Source of the DNA: Trichomonas tenax
Lineage: Eukaryota; Parabasalia; Trichomonadida; Trichomonadidae
DNA length: 64,000 nt
Direction of reading: 5' to 3'
Assembly: GCA_023091735.1 (NCBI GenBank)
Contig: JALKBU010000166.1
Coordinates: forward strand, 1-64,000
Of the stretch, positions 10,428 to 20,900 are shown one piece after another. The translations under genes and the position numbers were made by a program. Under the pieces are notes generated by a model. The model ran no database searches. It was not told the DNA's origin and saw nothing but the letters and a program-made list of their open reading frames with translations. Numbering within the stretch: position 1 is the first letter of the stretch; the number at the start of each line of letters is the position of its first letter.

Positions 10428-11962
10428 AATTTTGACTTTGAAAACATGAGACCAATTTATGTTCCATTGGATTCCTTATTGTATAAAAAGCTTTCTCCTT
10501 AAATTTGATTCAAAAATATTCTATAATTGCTCAATCAAACAAAGCTTTAGTGATATTCACATCTGCATTTAGTGGAAAAACATGTATCTATTATGTTGGC
10601 AAAAGGACGATGTTTAATTCTTCACATCTAACCTAATATCGAATCGTTAATCTCATTTTAGATGACGTTAGAGTGAAATAAATTGTACCAATGAATAGCA
10701 GTTGGTAATTAATGATAATGTGCTTAATTACAAATTATAAATCTCGAATAATGAGTTCGATTAAATAATCAAAATTTACAAAAAAGAGATGTAAGTATTT
10801 AAGATGTTTTGGCGAATGTTTTGCTTATAATTTTTTACAGTAAACATGTTCTTTGATAATCGCATAATAATATTCTTGGAACGAAATACATTTCATTTTC
10901 AAGCTCGTAGAATGCTTTTCAGTGCAGCATCAGCTGATAGGTAAATTTGCCTGGAAAATAAAATCTAATTCTGCATAAAATGATTTCATTTGTAATGGCT
11001 TGTTGTACATTTAAGGAACAAACCCGATTTAATAAGAAAAAGAAATGATATTGAAAATAGATAAAAAATATAAAGCTTCTATTGGACTTAATGAGTATTT
11101 TGTTGAAAAGCATAGATTCTACGTTGAGGTTTTTCTGTTGTTTTGCTCTTAATGAAGTTAATTTAGGGAATAACGAAAATTATTTGTCAGAATGATGTGA
11201 ATTTTCTTGAAAAGATAATTGCAAATAGTTCTATTACTGTCTGAGAATGGAATCATATGTTTAATGGACAATGTATTTCATCATAGATCAGTAACAAAGC
11301 ATATGAATTTTAAAAAGTGACTGGAAACCTCGATTTGCAATAACTCAGCCCAGACATCCCTCGGTACACATTTACTACAATCGGAGCGAATACGGTCTAT
11401 AAAAACAGGATTTTGATAGAATTCATCCATGAATATTGATAAATCTGAACGGAAACATATAAATTTTATTAACAGGTTGCAAAATATCCATAAAATTGGA
11501 GATATTCTATTAGTTAGATAGCTGGAAAATCAATGTTTTATCTGGAATTTCGAAATATAGTTTAAAATTCTTAAGAAATTGTGGAAAACTTGGTAGTTGT
11601 TTTCTTAAAAATATCTTGGATTCGAGTCAAGTCATTGAACCGTAGTGATGCCTTTAATGAAAGAGAGCCATTGGTTTCATTACATGAATCGGCTCATAAA
11701 ATATATAATTTGTAACCAAATATTTTGATATCAAGCAGCGATATTCATGCTGCTGGGATTGAAAGTTCAATTCAAGCATATTTGTCCATTAATGCATCTT
11801 AGAAAATGAAAATATATCTTCAACATTCGAATAGTCTATATTGAACAATTTTATCTATAAAATCATAATAAAATACAAAATTCCAAACAAAACCATATAT
11901 TAAAAAAGTCTAACAACAACAAAGTCGAATGAATTATCGAAAAAGCAATTAAATTTTTATAG
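10428..11962. other. Intergenic stretch, 1.5 kb
   Basis: AT-rich with no gene that I can support. A 64-codon frame at 10919-11113 (minus) is flanked by near-matching words (ATGCTTTTCAGTGCAGC and TTGAAAAGCATAG), suggesting a loose inverted repeat rather than a gene. Confidence 0.4.
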
Positions 11963-12195
11963 GCAAAGTCGGCGAAACTCTTTTTTTAACTCACTGGATT
12001 AACTTCTTGCGAAGTTATTGAACAACAATGTACAAAATCCTGTTGTGCAAGATATAACTAATATTTTAATGAAATATAGACTTTGTTAGCTAATTCTTTA
12101 ATATATCATGCACAACAGGATTTTGCACATTGGGGTTCAATAACTTCGCAAGAAGTTAATCCAGTGAGTTAAAAAACGAGTTTCGCCGACTTTGC
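11963..12195. repeat. Near-perfect inverted repeat with 87-base arms
   Basis: Arm 11963-12049 and arm 12109-12195 are reverse complements apart from about four or five positions, with a loop of about 59 bases. The outer ends read GCAAAGTCGGCGAAACTC. Inside each arm lies a smaller palindrome, AACTTCTTGCGAAGTT. The right arm ends only about 40 bases before the ATG of the radical SAM gene. It could be a foldback or MITE-type element, or a structured RNA if transcribed. Confidence 0.9.
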
Positions 12196-12234
12196 GTATC
12201 AATTTTAGACAAGCTGTGGATTGAGATAAAAAGA

Positions 12235-13437
12235 ATGCAGAAAAAAGAAGACATGAAAAATCTCGACGATTATTTTCGATTCAATGTGGAGTTCTTCCTT
12301 TTTAAAATGTTGTGGTTCGTCACGCTCACACAAGAATGCAACCTGACCTGCAAGTACTGCGGCAGTGATGAGAACGAGGATATCGAGGATGTCATCGCAA
12401 TCCCGAAGAATATTGTCTACGATCTCAAGGCTTTAGAGAAGCTGAAGGAGGATAAGGACCTTATTCTCTGCTTCTACGGTGGTGAGCCGCTCCTTCGTGT
12501 CGACAGGATCATCGAAATCATCCACATGCTTCCACACGCCAAATTTGTTCTCCAGACCAATGCGATACTCATGCACAAACTCCCAACAGAGTACCTCCAC
12601 AAGATGGACACGATCCTTGTTTCCGTCGACGGTGATGCTCATCGCACAGACGCAAATCGTGGTAAGAATACATGGGAGAGATCAATAGCCAACGCTCGTG
12701 ATGCAAGAGATCGCGGCTTCAAGGGCGACATGATCGCTAGAATGACAGTAGGCCCAGGTTCTACAATTTATGAGGATGTTATGTTCCTCCTCACACTCCA
12801 GCACGGTGATAAGCCACTCTTCGACCACGTTCACTGGCAGCTCAACGTCGAGTGGGACACACCACCATACCACGAGTACGAGCAGGAGCCAGGAATGAAC
12901 TTCTTCAGATGGAGAGACGAGAGATACAACCCAGGTGTCACAAAGCTCATCGACGCATACGTTGAGGCCCTCAAGGAGAACCGCCAGCTCGGTATCGTCC
13001 CAATTCAGGGCGTTCTCTGGTCATATTTGACAGGTGAGAAGTACGAGACAGTTAGATGCTCTTCTGGCTGGGAGTCATTCAACGTCACAACATCCGGTGA
13101 CATCACAGCTTGCCCAATCGCAACAGAATACAAGTCTCTCGGTGATATCACAAAGATTGATAACCCAATGAAGCTTGCTCACATCGAGAAGGTTGGCGCT
13201 CCATGCGATACATGTGAGGTTCTCTCAGAATGCGGCGGTCGTTGCCTTTACTGCAACCAGACACAGTGGTGGAACGAAGAAGGTCTTCTTGAAGTTTGTG
13301 TTACAATCAAGCACCTCCTTAACCAGATCAAGACAAAGATTCTCCCGCTTGCTCAGGAGAAGATCAAGAACGGCGAGATGAAGCTCGAAGATTTCCACTA
13401 TCCACCATACAACAACTCTACAGAGATTATTCCATAA
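12235..13437 (+). CDS. Radical SAM/SPASM-type enzyme, 400 aa
   Basis: The radical SAM cluster motif C35-x3-C39-x2-C42 (ECNLTCKYC) is followed by GGEP near residue 84. Together these bind the 4Fe-4S cluster and S-adenosylmethionine. A Cys-rich C-terminus (Cys near 275, 290, 323-342 and 353, including CGGRCLYC) fits a SPASM-like extension carrying auxiliary clusters, usual in peptide-modifying enzymes. The pattern brings to mind the AF1577-type family, but I cannot confirm this. Met25 (12307), directly before WFVTLTQECN, would also suit the family's usual short N-terminus. Codons are strongly C/G-ending compared with most neighbours, which may reflect lateral transfer or high expression. The gene sits between two inverted-repeat elements. 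The substrate is unknown. Confidence 0.88.
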   Translation: MQKKEDMKNLDDYFRFNVEFFLFKMLWFVTLTQECNLTCKYCGSDENEDIEDVIAIPKNIVYDLKALEKLKEDKDLILCFYGGEPLLRVDRIIEIIHMLPHAKFVLQTNAILMHKLPTEYLHKMDTILVSVDGDAHRTDANRGKNTWERSIANARDARDRGFKGDMIARMTVGPGSTIYEDVMFLLTLQHGDKPLFDHVHWQLNVEWDTPPYHEYEQEPGMNFFRWRDERYNPGVTKLIDAYVEALKENRQLGIVPIQGVLWSYLTGEKYETVRCSSGWESFNVTTSGDITACPIATEYKSLGDITKIDNPMKLAHIEKVGAPCDTCEVLSECGGRCLYCNQTQWWNEEGLLEVCVTIKHLLNQIKTKILPLAQEKIKNGEMKLEDFHYPPYNNSTEIIP

Positions 13438-13525
13438 AGTATATAAAGGTCATTTCATTTTTGATTACATTAAGCTTTACTTCACATGTTATGTCGACAA
13501 AATCAATAACAACAAAAATTCACAA

Positions 13526-13743
13526 TACCCTAAATTTTCAACCTTTGCACCACACAATTTTTCTATTTTTTTTTTCATTTTTGGGCTAAAAAAAGAATTT
13601 TATGAAAATGCAAATTAATATTTTAATAGATACATTACAGCTCTATATTATTGGCTGATCTAAAATAGAAAATTTCTTATATAAACCCAAAAATTAACAT
13701 TTTGTGTTTTCTGAGTGGGTGCAAAGGTCGAAAATCAAGGGTA
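13526..13743. repeat. Short inverted-repeat element, MITE-like, 218 bp
   Basis: Ends 13526-13555 and 13715-13743 are imperfect reverse complements with the shared word CCTTTGCACC; both outer ends are TACCCT-like, compatible with a TA target site. The interior is AT-rich and non-coding. It lies about 90 bases downstream of the radical SAM gene stop. Confidence 0.75.
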
Positions 13744-13869
13744 TATTTGAATGAATATAATATATTACTGGCTTTGCGTTATTATGTTATCATTTAGTAT
13801 AGGATAGAACTTTATATAATACAAATAAACAAAAAATATAACAAATCAATTTGATATAATCTTGACATA

Positions 13870-15264
13870 TTATTCTTCAAGGTTCTGAAGATGCTCACAT
13901 GCAGCCATTAGTTGCATTGCCATGAATTCACAGTCTGGTGATAATCGGGAGAAGGGTGTAACGATCTTAATGTAAATTCCTAAATCATTAAAGTTAGGAA
14001 CATCACTTGCAATGCAAACACCCAATATGATGGAAAATATAGTTTCAAATGGAGGTAAAGTCGATATCTCCTCAGCTGTTGGTTCACGTTGAAGTTTCAT
14101 AATTAATAATGATTTTCTTATATCTTGAATAGCACGATACCCAACATTAAACATATCAATAGGACTCGTGTAAAAGGTTAGAGATGAAAATTCTTGAATT
14201 GACATTTTCACGTAAGGATCAAACAAGAATGCATCACCAATTGGTGTTTCTACAGGATAAGGATCTAAGCAAGTTGGATCCGGAAGTATCTTACTCATAG
14301 GCAAGTCACGAAGAGTAAAAATAGATGAATAATTCGGATTTTTCAATTTTTGTGAATATATTACCTCATAGCTTCTATCAACTATCTGCCTGTACATTAG
14401 TGCAATTGTTATTGAATTCAAATCTTGATTGTTTGTTGTTGGGAATAATTGTTGAATAATCTTAATGATACTATCACCAAAATTTTTGAAATCCTTTTCA
14501 GCAGAGTTCAGTATAAATTTATCAATTAATGAGCCTTCTTTTGTTTGTGCTTTGAAGAGATAAATGCTAACTCCAATTTCTTCCGGTAGCATTCCAAAAT
14601 CAAAGTTATTTTTCTTACCAATTTCATATGCTTGATCGCGAAGGTTTGTAAAATACTTTCTTGGATTTGAAATGTAAATTGGAGGCTTGAGACTTATAAT
14701 CTCTTTCTTAACTCGTTTGTAGTAATTCATTAAAGCCATATATAAGAATTGGTAATGAGGATTGAACTTGACATCGAAAAATTTGGTATCAATATCGAAA
14801 ATTAGTGTATTTTTATCATATTCCTTGAAAAGTTCAGTAAAGTACTTAATTTGTGTTATTTTTAACAAAATCGAGTTCAAATAGTCTGTAATGAATTGAA
14901 GACGCAATCTTAAATAATTATCGCGCGCAAATAAACAAGAGCGTATTTTCATGTTTTCCTCTGTTTCGTAGTAGTAAAGGTTAGTATACCAGCTTGGTCG
15001 TTGAGTTGAAAATGATGAATATTTTGTAAGTTTATATTCATCTCTGTCTAATTCGGCGATATAAGTTGTTTTTACTTTTTCTATTCTCATGCCAAATGAG
15101 GACAGCTTATCTTTTAGTTTGTTATGTGCGCAATAACAAGTTTTCTCAAAAGATGTATCATTTTCTGATTCTTTCTTCGATTTTATTACTAAATAGTCCT
15201 TCATTGATGGACGGAGCAACAACCAATCCTCGTATGTCCTCGAAGATTGAGGCTGCTCGTCCAT
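13870..15264 (-). CDS. VPS9-domain protein, probable Rab5-type GEF, 464 aa
   Basis: The last 120 or so residues read like a VPS9 domain. YTSPIDMFNVGYRAIQDI matches the usual TPxDKL...CxxI helix. FETIFSIILGVCIASDVPNF matches the ADDLLPVLIYVIIKANPPNL helix. CEFMAMQLMAACEHLQ matches the closing Y/F..TN...A..FI helix. VPS9 domains exchange GDP for GTP on Rab5-family GTPases at early endosomes. The N-terminal 300 residues are helical and unrecognised. There is no membrane segment. The start is the ATG at 15264, with the ORF closed just upstream. Confidence 0.75.
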   Translation of the reverse strand: MDEQPQSSRTYEDWLLLRPSMKDYLVIKSKKESENDTSFEKTCYCAHNKLKDKLSSFGMRIEKVKTTYIAELDRDEYKLTKYSSFSTQRPSWYTNLYYYETEENMKIRSCLFARDNYLRLRLQFITDYLNSILLKITQIKYFTELFKEYDKNTLIFDIDTKFFDVKFNPHYQFLYMALMNYYKRVKKEIISLKPPIYISNPRKYFTNLRDQAYEIGKKNNFDFGMLPEEIGVSIYLFKAQTKEGSLIDKFILNSAEKDFKNFGDSIIKIIQQLFPTTNNQDLNSITIALMYRQIVDRSYEVIYSQKLKNPNYSSIFTLRDLPMSKILPDPTCLDPYPVETPIGDAFLFDPYVKMSIQEFSSLTFYTSPIDMFNVGYRAIQDIRKSLLIMKLQREPTAEEISTLPPFETIFSIILGVCIASDVPNFNDLGIYIKIVTPFSRLSPDCEFMAMQLMAACEHLQNLEE

Positions 15265-15613
15265 AAAGATTTTGCCAAAATCTCGACGATAACATCCCTC
15301 TCAAAATAGTTAAAAATGAAAATTTACCCTAAAATAGCATATTTAAATACCAAAAATCACAATATTTTCAAACTCCCTCATATTTAAGTTTTTATTGCTT
15401 TTAAATTAAAATATACCGAGAACATGTATATGTGGAATATAAAAAACAAATAAATTTCGATAAACGATATTTTTCCATCAAAATTCCCAAAATTCAAAAT
15501 TTACCATAAAGATCAATAGATGAAGCGCAAATTCATCAAAAGCATTCTTGATCTAGTTTAACCTTAATACATTTTGACACTTTACAGTGATTTTTGACTT
15601 TACAAATTCAAAT
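15265..15613. promoter_or_regulatory. Upstream spacer of the VPS9 gene
   Basis: AT-rich and non-coding, between the VPS9 gene start and the TTAA-bounded element. It contains the word TTGACACTTTACA (near 15571-15583), a variant of which also occurs at 5692. No gene is visible. Confidence 0.3.
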
Positions 15614-17038
15614 TTAAGGGTGCGGTACAGCAAGTTATCACTTTTCCACAAAAAATGGAAAATCCAACATCAGAAAAGGGTTTTGGGTAAAAACAACACT
15701 CAAAATTGCTTAAACCCAAAGTCATATTATTTCTATTGAGGGTTTGAAAACCGCCCAAATTAGTTGCTAAATCAACAATAATCCGTGGAATCTTGAATCA
15801 ATATCTTTATAAATATCATAATTTGGTATAAATACTATACTGATATATGCATATACCTACATTCATACGTTTTTATATTCTTAAGCAAGTAGAAAAAACA
15901 AAAAAGAATAGGTACAAAATAATTTGGTATTAGTTAATAAAACTACTCTTATCAGATTGTCATTGATAATGTGGCATTGTACACCGTGTTTATTGTATAG
16001 CTTAGCAATTTATTTTTTGAGATTGAATCGATATTTTTGCAAAGAAAAAGATTTGGACGGACAAGCTTGGTGTGTGAGGTAGCTTACGTAATTTTTAAAT
16101 AATTTATTGTCCAAATTTTGGACTTTTGTGTTGAATTAAAATAAAAAAATAATGGTCAATCGAAGTACTAAGTTATGATAGGGAAATGGTTGTATTTTTT
16201 GTTGTTAGTTGTAGCTCGACGATTTATTATGATATTGATAATCATGATTTTAGATCACACTAACTGGTCGATATGATAGCTCTGGTTGTAGTCACTCATA
16301 TCTGGTGTGAATAGGCAAATCCATTCTTGTTGGAAAATTCGTCTAAAAGTTGAAGCAGCTGCGGCAACGAAAAGCTAAATTTAAAAAAATGAAGAAAATC
16401 ACTCAAAATATAAAAAATGCCATCATCTATGTATAAAAAATACATTCATTGCATCAAAATCACCCTATCCTTGTTTTTTATTTTTCCTCAGAAAATTTTC
16501 AATTAAAATGATGAAATAAGCATACAATAGTGAATTATTCAATATTCCATCATAAAAATGAATTCATGAAAAAAGTGTCTAGGCTTCAGAAAAAAGTTTT
16601 TCCAAACAGGTATCTACATAGTATGTAGATCACACTTATCAACTTTTTTTGCGAAAATAACACTTGTTGTACTGCTCAACTAAAAATGGACGATAGGGCA
16701 AAATCTTTAATGGCTGTTTTTTTTTCAAGAAAAAAGTTGAAAAATATTATCAGGTGAAACTGAACCATCTATAATTAATAAAAAATTAATACTTTTCTTA
16801 TTTAGAAAGACCGAAATTAACATCTTTTCCCGCCCGTTAATTTCGAAAAAAAAACTAATATTTCACCATTTTTTTGATTCCATAGCTTTCTAAATAGTTG
16901 ATCCACGAAATTCATATCGATGGATAGATGGATATATACCGGTTCTTGCTGGATATGCTAGAAGATCCAGAACCTCTCCTAAACGTCTAAAAAGTGCTCC
17001 AAAAGTGACCATTTTCGGTGGCTGTACCGCTCCCTTAA
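15614..17038. mobile_element. TTAA-bounded element with short terminal inverted repeats, 1.4 kb
   Basis: The left end TTAA GGGTGCGGTACAGC (15614-15631) mirrors the right end GCTGTACCGCTCCC TTAA (17021-17038), with one mismatch over 14 bases, then a second matching patch around TCACTTTT. The TTAA on both sides would be the target duplication used by piggyBac-type elements. No transposase frame survives, so this is a non-autonomous or decayed element. The interior is AT-rich with many poly-A and poly-T runs. Confidence 0.7.
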
Positions 17039-17165
17039 ACGATTATTTTCTCCACAATCACCATTAAAATCAAAATCCATTTAGAATATGTACATGTAGA
17101 ACCCAAATATCGCAAAATTGAAAAATCAAGTAGTAAAGCTATGCCCGTTTAGAATAAAATTATGG

Positions 17166-17624
17166 ATGAGTGCTAAGATCCCACCTGCCAGGCGTTTTCC
17201 GAAGAGACTCTCCCAGCAAGAATTGAAGGAGAAGACCACCAAATATATGAACGAGAATGGTGCTGACAACCATTACAAGGCTCAATATTATCTTGAAGCC
17301 GCAAAGTTGGTTGTTGGAATGAATGATCAGAAGTTCTTTACACTTCAGCCCAATATACATCATTCTGATTACAAAAACAAAGCATGGAACACAGTTTTTC
17401 AATACGTTCTTCAATATCTCGAAGAAAATCATATGATGCTCACTGTTGATTCCATTAAAAAGGAATGTGGCTCTGCTGGCCTTCCTAAAAATGTCGATGA
17501 AATTGAAAACATTGAAGAATTCCACGAATCTTTGATTGATCTTGCTGAATCGCTTGCCTCTAAAGACTTCAAAGCACGTGTTTCAGAATGGAAGGCAGAA
17601 GATGCGAAAGGAATGAAGAAGTAA
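17166..17624 (+). CDS. Small helical protein with a LisH-like motif, 152 aa
   Basis: The start is taken as the ATG at 17166 (MSAKIPPARRF), because the frame's earlier Met at 17118 lies next to the end of the TTAA element and encodes unconvincing sequence. Residues about 80-105 (VLQYLEENHMMLTVDSIKKE) resemble a LisH dimerisation motif, whose usual form is a helix YLxxNG/H followed by T...L..E. The rest is helical and charged; no signal peptide or membrane segment. LisH proteins often act at centrosomes, basal bodies or in ubiquitin-ligase complexes. The specific role is unknown. Confidence 0.6.
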   Translation: MSAKIPPARRFPKRLSQQELKEKTTKYMNENGADNHYKAQYYLEAAKLVVGMNDQKFFTLQPNIHHSDYKNKAWNTVFQYVLQYLEENHMMLTVDSIKKECGSAGLPKNVDEIENIEEFHESLIDLAESLASKDFKARVSEWKAEDAKGMKK

Positions 17625-17997
17625 TTCGAATTTACTGATTTAAACAATCATGTTATATTTTTAATTATAACCAACTGCTATTTTTACCCATTCGCAATTC
17701 TATATTTCCATATAATGAGATCAAATATTGAAGATTTATCAATATTTAATTATATTACATTGAATAACTTTGTAATATAGGAACATAACAAGAAAAACAC
17801 AATACACTATTGGACTGCTTTAATAACAAAGTATTCGCTTCTCCTAAACATCAATAAATAAAAAAATATTTCACGAAAATCACTTATTTTCGTTTATTTT
17901 CATAATAAATTGTTTGCACACATATCGGATGTTATAAATACAAAATAACCTTTAATTATCTTTTTTTTTTCTATGTAAAGAAAATTTCAGAAATTTC
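17625..17997. promoter_or_regulatory. Spacer before the 1422-aa gene
   Basis: AT-rich, no gene. It has a poly-T tract near 17962-17971, followed by CTATGTAAAG and the ATG at 17998. Confidence 0.3.
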
Positions 17998-20900
17998 ATG
18001 AACGAAAGTCGCTTAAATATCCAAAACTTGATGGACTACGTCCAGGTAGAGTTTGGAGCTAAGCCAATAACGTTCAAAAACGAGCCTGTGAAGAATGCTT
18101 CAGTTGATATTAACCACATTAGGTCGTTATTTTATTTTTTATCGACAAGAGATTTACCACAGCCAGAATCTCCATTCTCTGAGTTGAGAAAACTGTGTAC
18201 AGAACAAGTTTCTTTTACAGAAATCAAAAAGCAGATCGATAAACAAGTAAATTGCCTTTCTGCACTCACAGGAAATCCAGATGGCTATAAAAAATTGCTC
18301 ATTGACAATATACCGCAATTTACATTATGGAATTACATGATTTGTGATCCATTTGATCAAAGTTTAAACCAAAAGAAATTGAAATTGCAAAAAACATATT
18401 TCGACAAGGCCATGAAAGACATCAAATACCAAATTGACGCTATATACGAACTAAATAAGAAGAAAATGATAGGAGGTTATTCTCCTACACAGAGTGTTCA
18501 ACTTTTGATTGGTGCAACACTGCCATTTCTTCAAGAAATCATTTACAACATAGACCAAAGCATCAAGAATCCGACTGTACAGCCATACAAGAAATTAATA
18601 ATGGAAGCGAAGAGTTTACTCGAAAATGTTGCAAATGAGGCAACATTGGCTTTTGTCAGTTCGCATGATCATTTTTCACAAGCAAATTATGATTCATTGT
18701 ATAAAATACGTGAGAATCTCTACCAATTCATATTTTACAGCGGACATATTGATAAGTTAACGAACTCTGGTCTATCGCCGAGTTTGTCGGTGTTTCTGTA
18801 TCACATAGATAACATACTTTATGCTCTCACTGCGATTCCTCGCAACAAATGCAATCTTATCGATGTTTCAACGGCAGCTTTAGATTTAAGCAGATTGATC
18901 AAAGATATTCTTGTAGGAAATGAACTACTGCCATTCATTGAGACTATTCATGCAGCCTATCGTGGTGGATTCATGATTCAAGGAACAAATCAGCAATTAA
19001 ATGAATTATTAGACATGATTTCCGACGATTTCGAGAAGAGGATCGTTCTGCCTGCAATTCGGTTTGATCCTATGAAGGGTTACTTCATTTCTGTTGCTAT
19101 GGCGAGACTTTACACATCAGTATCGAAGATCGAGTTCGAACAAGGAATTTTCACTCCTTCCGATGAAGCATTTGACTTGGGTCCATTCATAAATGATATC
19201 AGGAGTATCAGAAACAAAGTAGTTAACAAAGAACACAACAAATTACTCGATTTGTGTATCAACGAGTTCGAGAAATATTACATAAATACATCTGCTTCAG
19301 CACATAGCGTTTACACCTCAAATGAAGAATCAGACAACGCATACAATGAACTTCCCTCAATTCACAAGAAATTAAATGAAATAAAGATTACAGAAGAATA
19401 CACAGACATCGATAAAGTCAGCGAAATAATACAGAACGCATACAACAAAATAGTTAAAGCATTTCCAAGTGCTGACAACTCCAAAGACAAAACAATCTTC
19501 TACATGTGTGGAGAGAAACTTAACAGCATCATATACAACGTCAATGCAAAGATAAGAAGATCTATTTCCGATCAATCTTCAAATTCATTGGCTGAAGGTG
19601 TTTCTGTTGCTATCGAATGCGCTTTACACGGAATCGAAGAAGTCTACAAGAAGAACAAAAGTGTTTCCAAACTCTATGAAAGGGTCAAAGAAATGGATGA
19701 ACGTTACAAGCTTCTCAAGACACGTGCAACTATGCCAACAATTTCTGTATATTCTGAAGCTATGCGCGATGATATTGAGTTTATGTCTAAGAGAGTTGAC
19801 GCTGATGACTATTATCGTGAATGCTATGTTAACAAGCACTTTGAATCGGCAACGGATTTACTCTCTAAGTTCCTTTCACTGATTGCTATGTCACAATCTG
19901 ATAGACAGAGTGATAAAAGCATCAGCTATCTCCTTGAGAGCTCTGTAACACATCTATCACAGTTCTATGAGAGCTTCAACATCGGAGAACCATATTCAAC
20001 AGTATTCGGCATCTTTGTGAGAAAGCAGCGCTTCTTGTTCAATTCTATCAACCAGAAATATATAACAATACACAGAAGTTTCGCTAATGAGTTGATTAGA
20101 CATTTAGCAATTCTTCAAGGTGCTCTCGAAAATTCGCTTTCAGCTGTTGTCACAAACAAAGCCCTCTTTGACAGTCTCAGCGATTGCATCATTGATGTTG
20201 CAAAAGCAAAATACGTCGTATCAAGACTGGAGTTTAATTATTCCAATGATGAGAACATTGTTAAGGCACTTGATGAAATTAAGAGTCCTTTGATTATTTT
20301 GGTGAACAATTCAAGAGAAAATCGAAAGTACAATGAAGCGATGCTTAAAGTTAAATCCAACTTGGACATGATTTACAGAAGATTCTCCAAATCATCACCG
20401 CGTGATAGAACAGAGATAACAGACACTGCAGAAAGTGTCGCACAAAGTATCACAATTGTCTCTGAACAAATGAAGTTCAGAAATCACGAAACATATTGCC
20501 AGCTTGATGAAATTCGTAAACTCTTCAACAAGCTTCTTGTTGCACTCAAGTGTGATGAAATTGAACTTCAACCAGTTGAATCAATTATCAGCAAGTTCAT
20601 AGGAACACCACTCGAAAAATATATTGCAATTGTTTCAGAAAAGTCAGCTCTTACAGATGCATTCATTGCACAGGCTCTTAAGCTTTTGGAAGATGACAGA
20701 CCAACACTTCCTGACATTGTTTCTCTTTGTGACAGTTGCCTTGCTAAGGCTGCTAATGGTGATGATCCAGCGCAATTCCGTGACACTCTTGGACCACTTC
20801 TTGCCTATTATTGCGAAGACAAAGATGTTATTTTCCAAACCGTTTCACTCCTCAATGGCTCAAATAATGATGTCATCAGAGGAATGTTTGCACTCAACTC

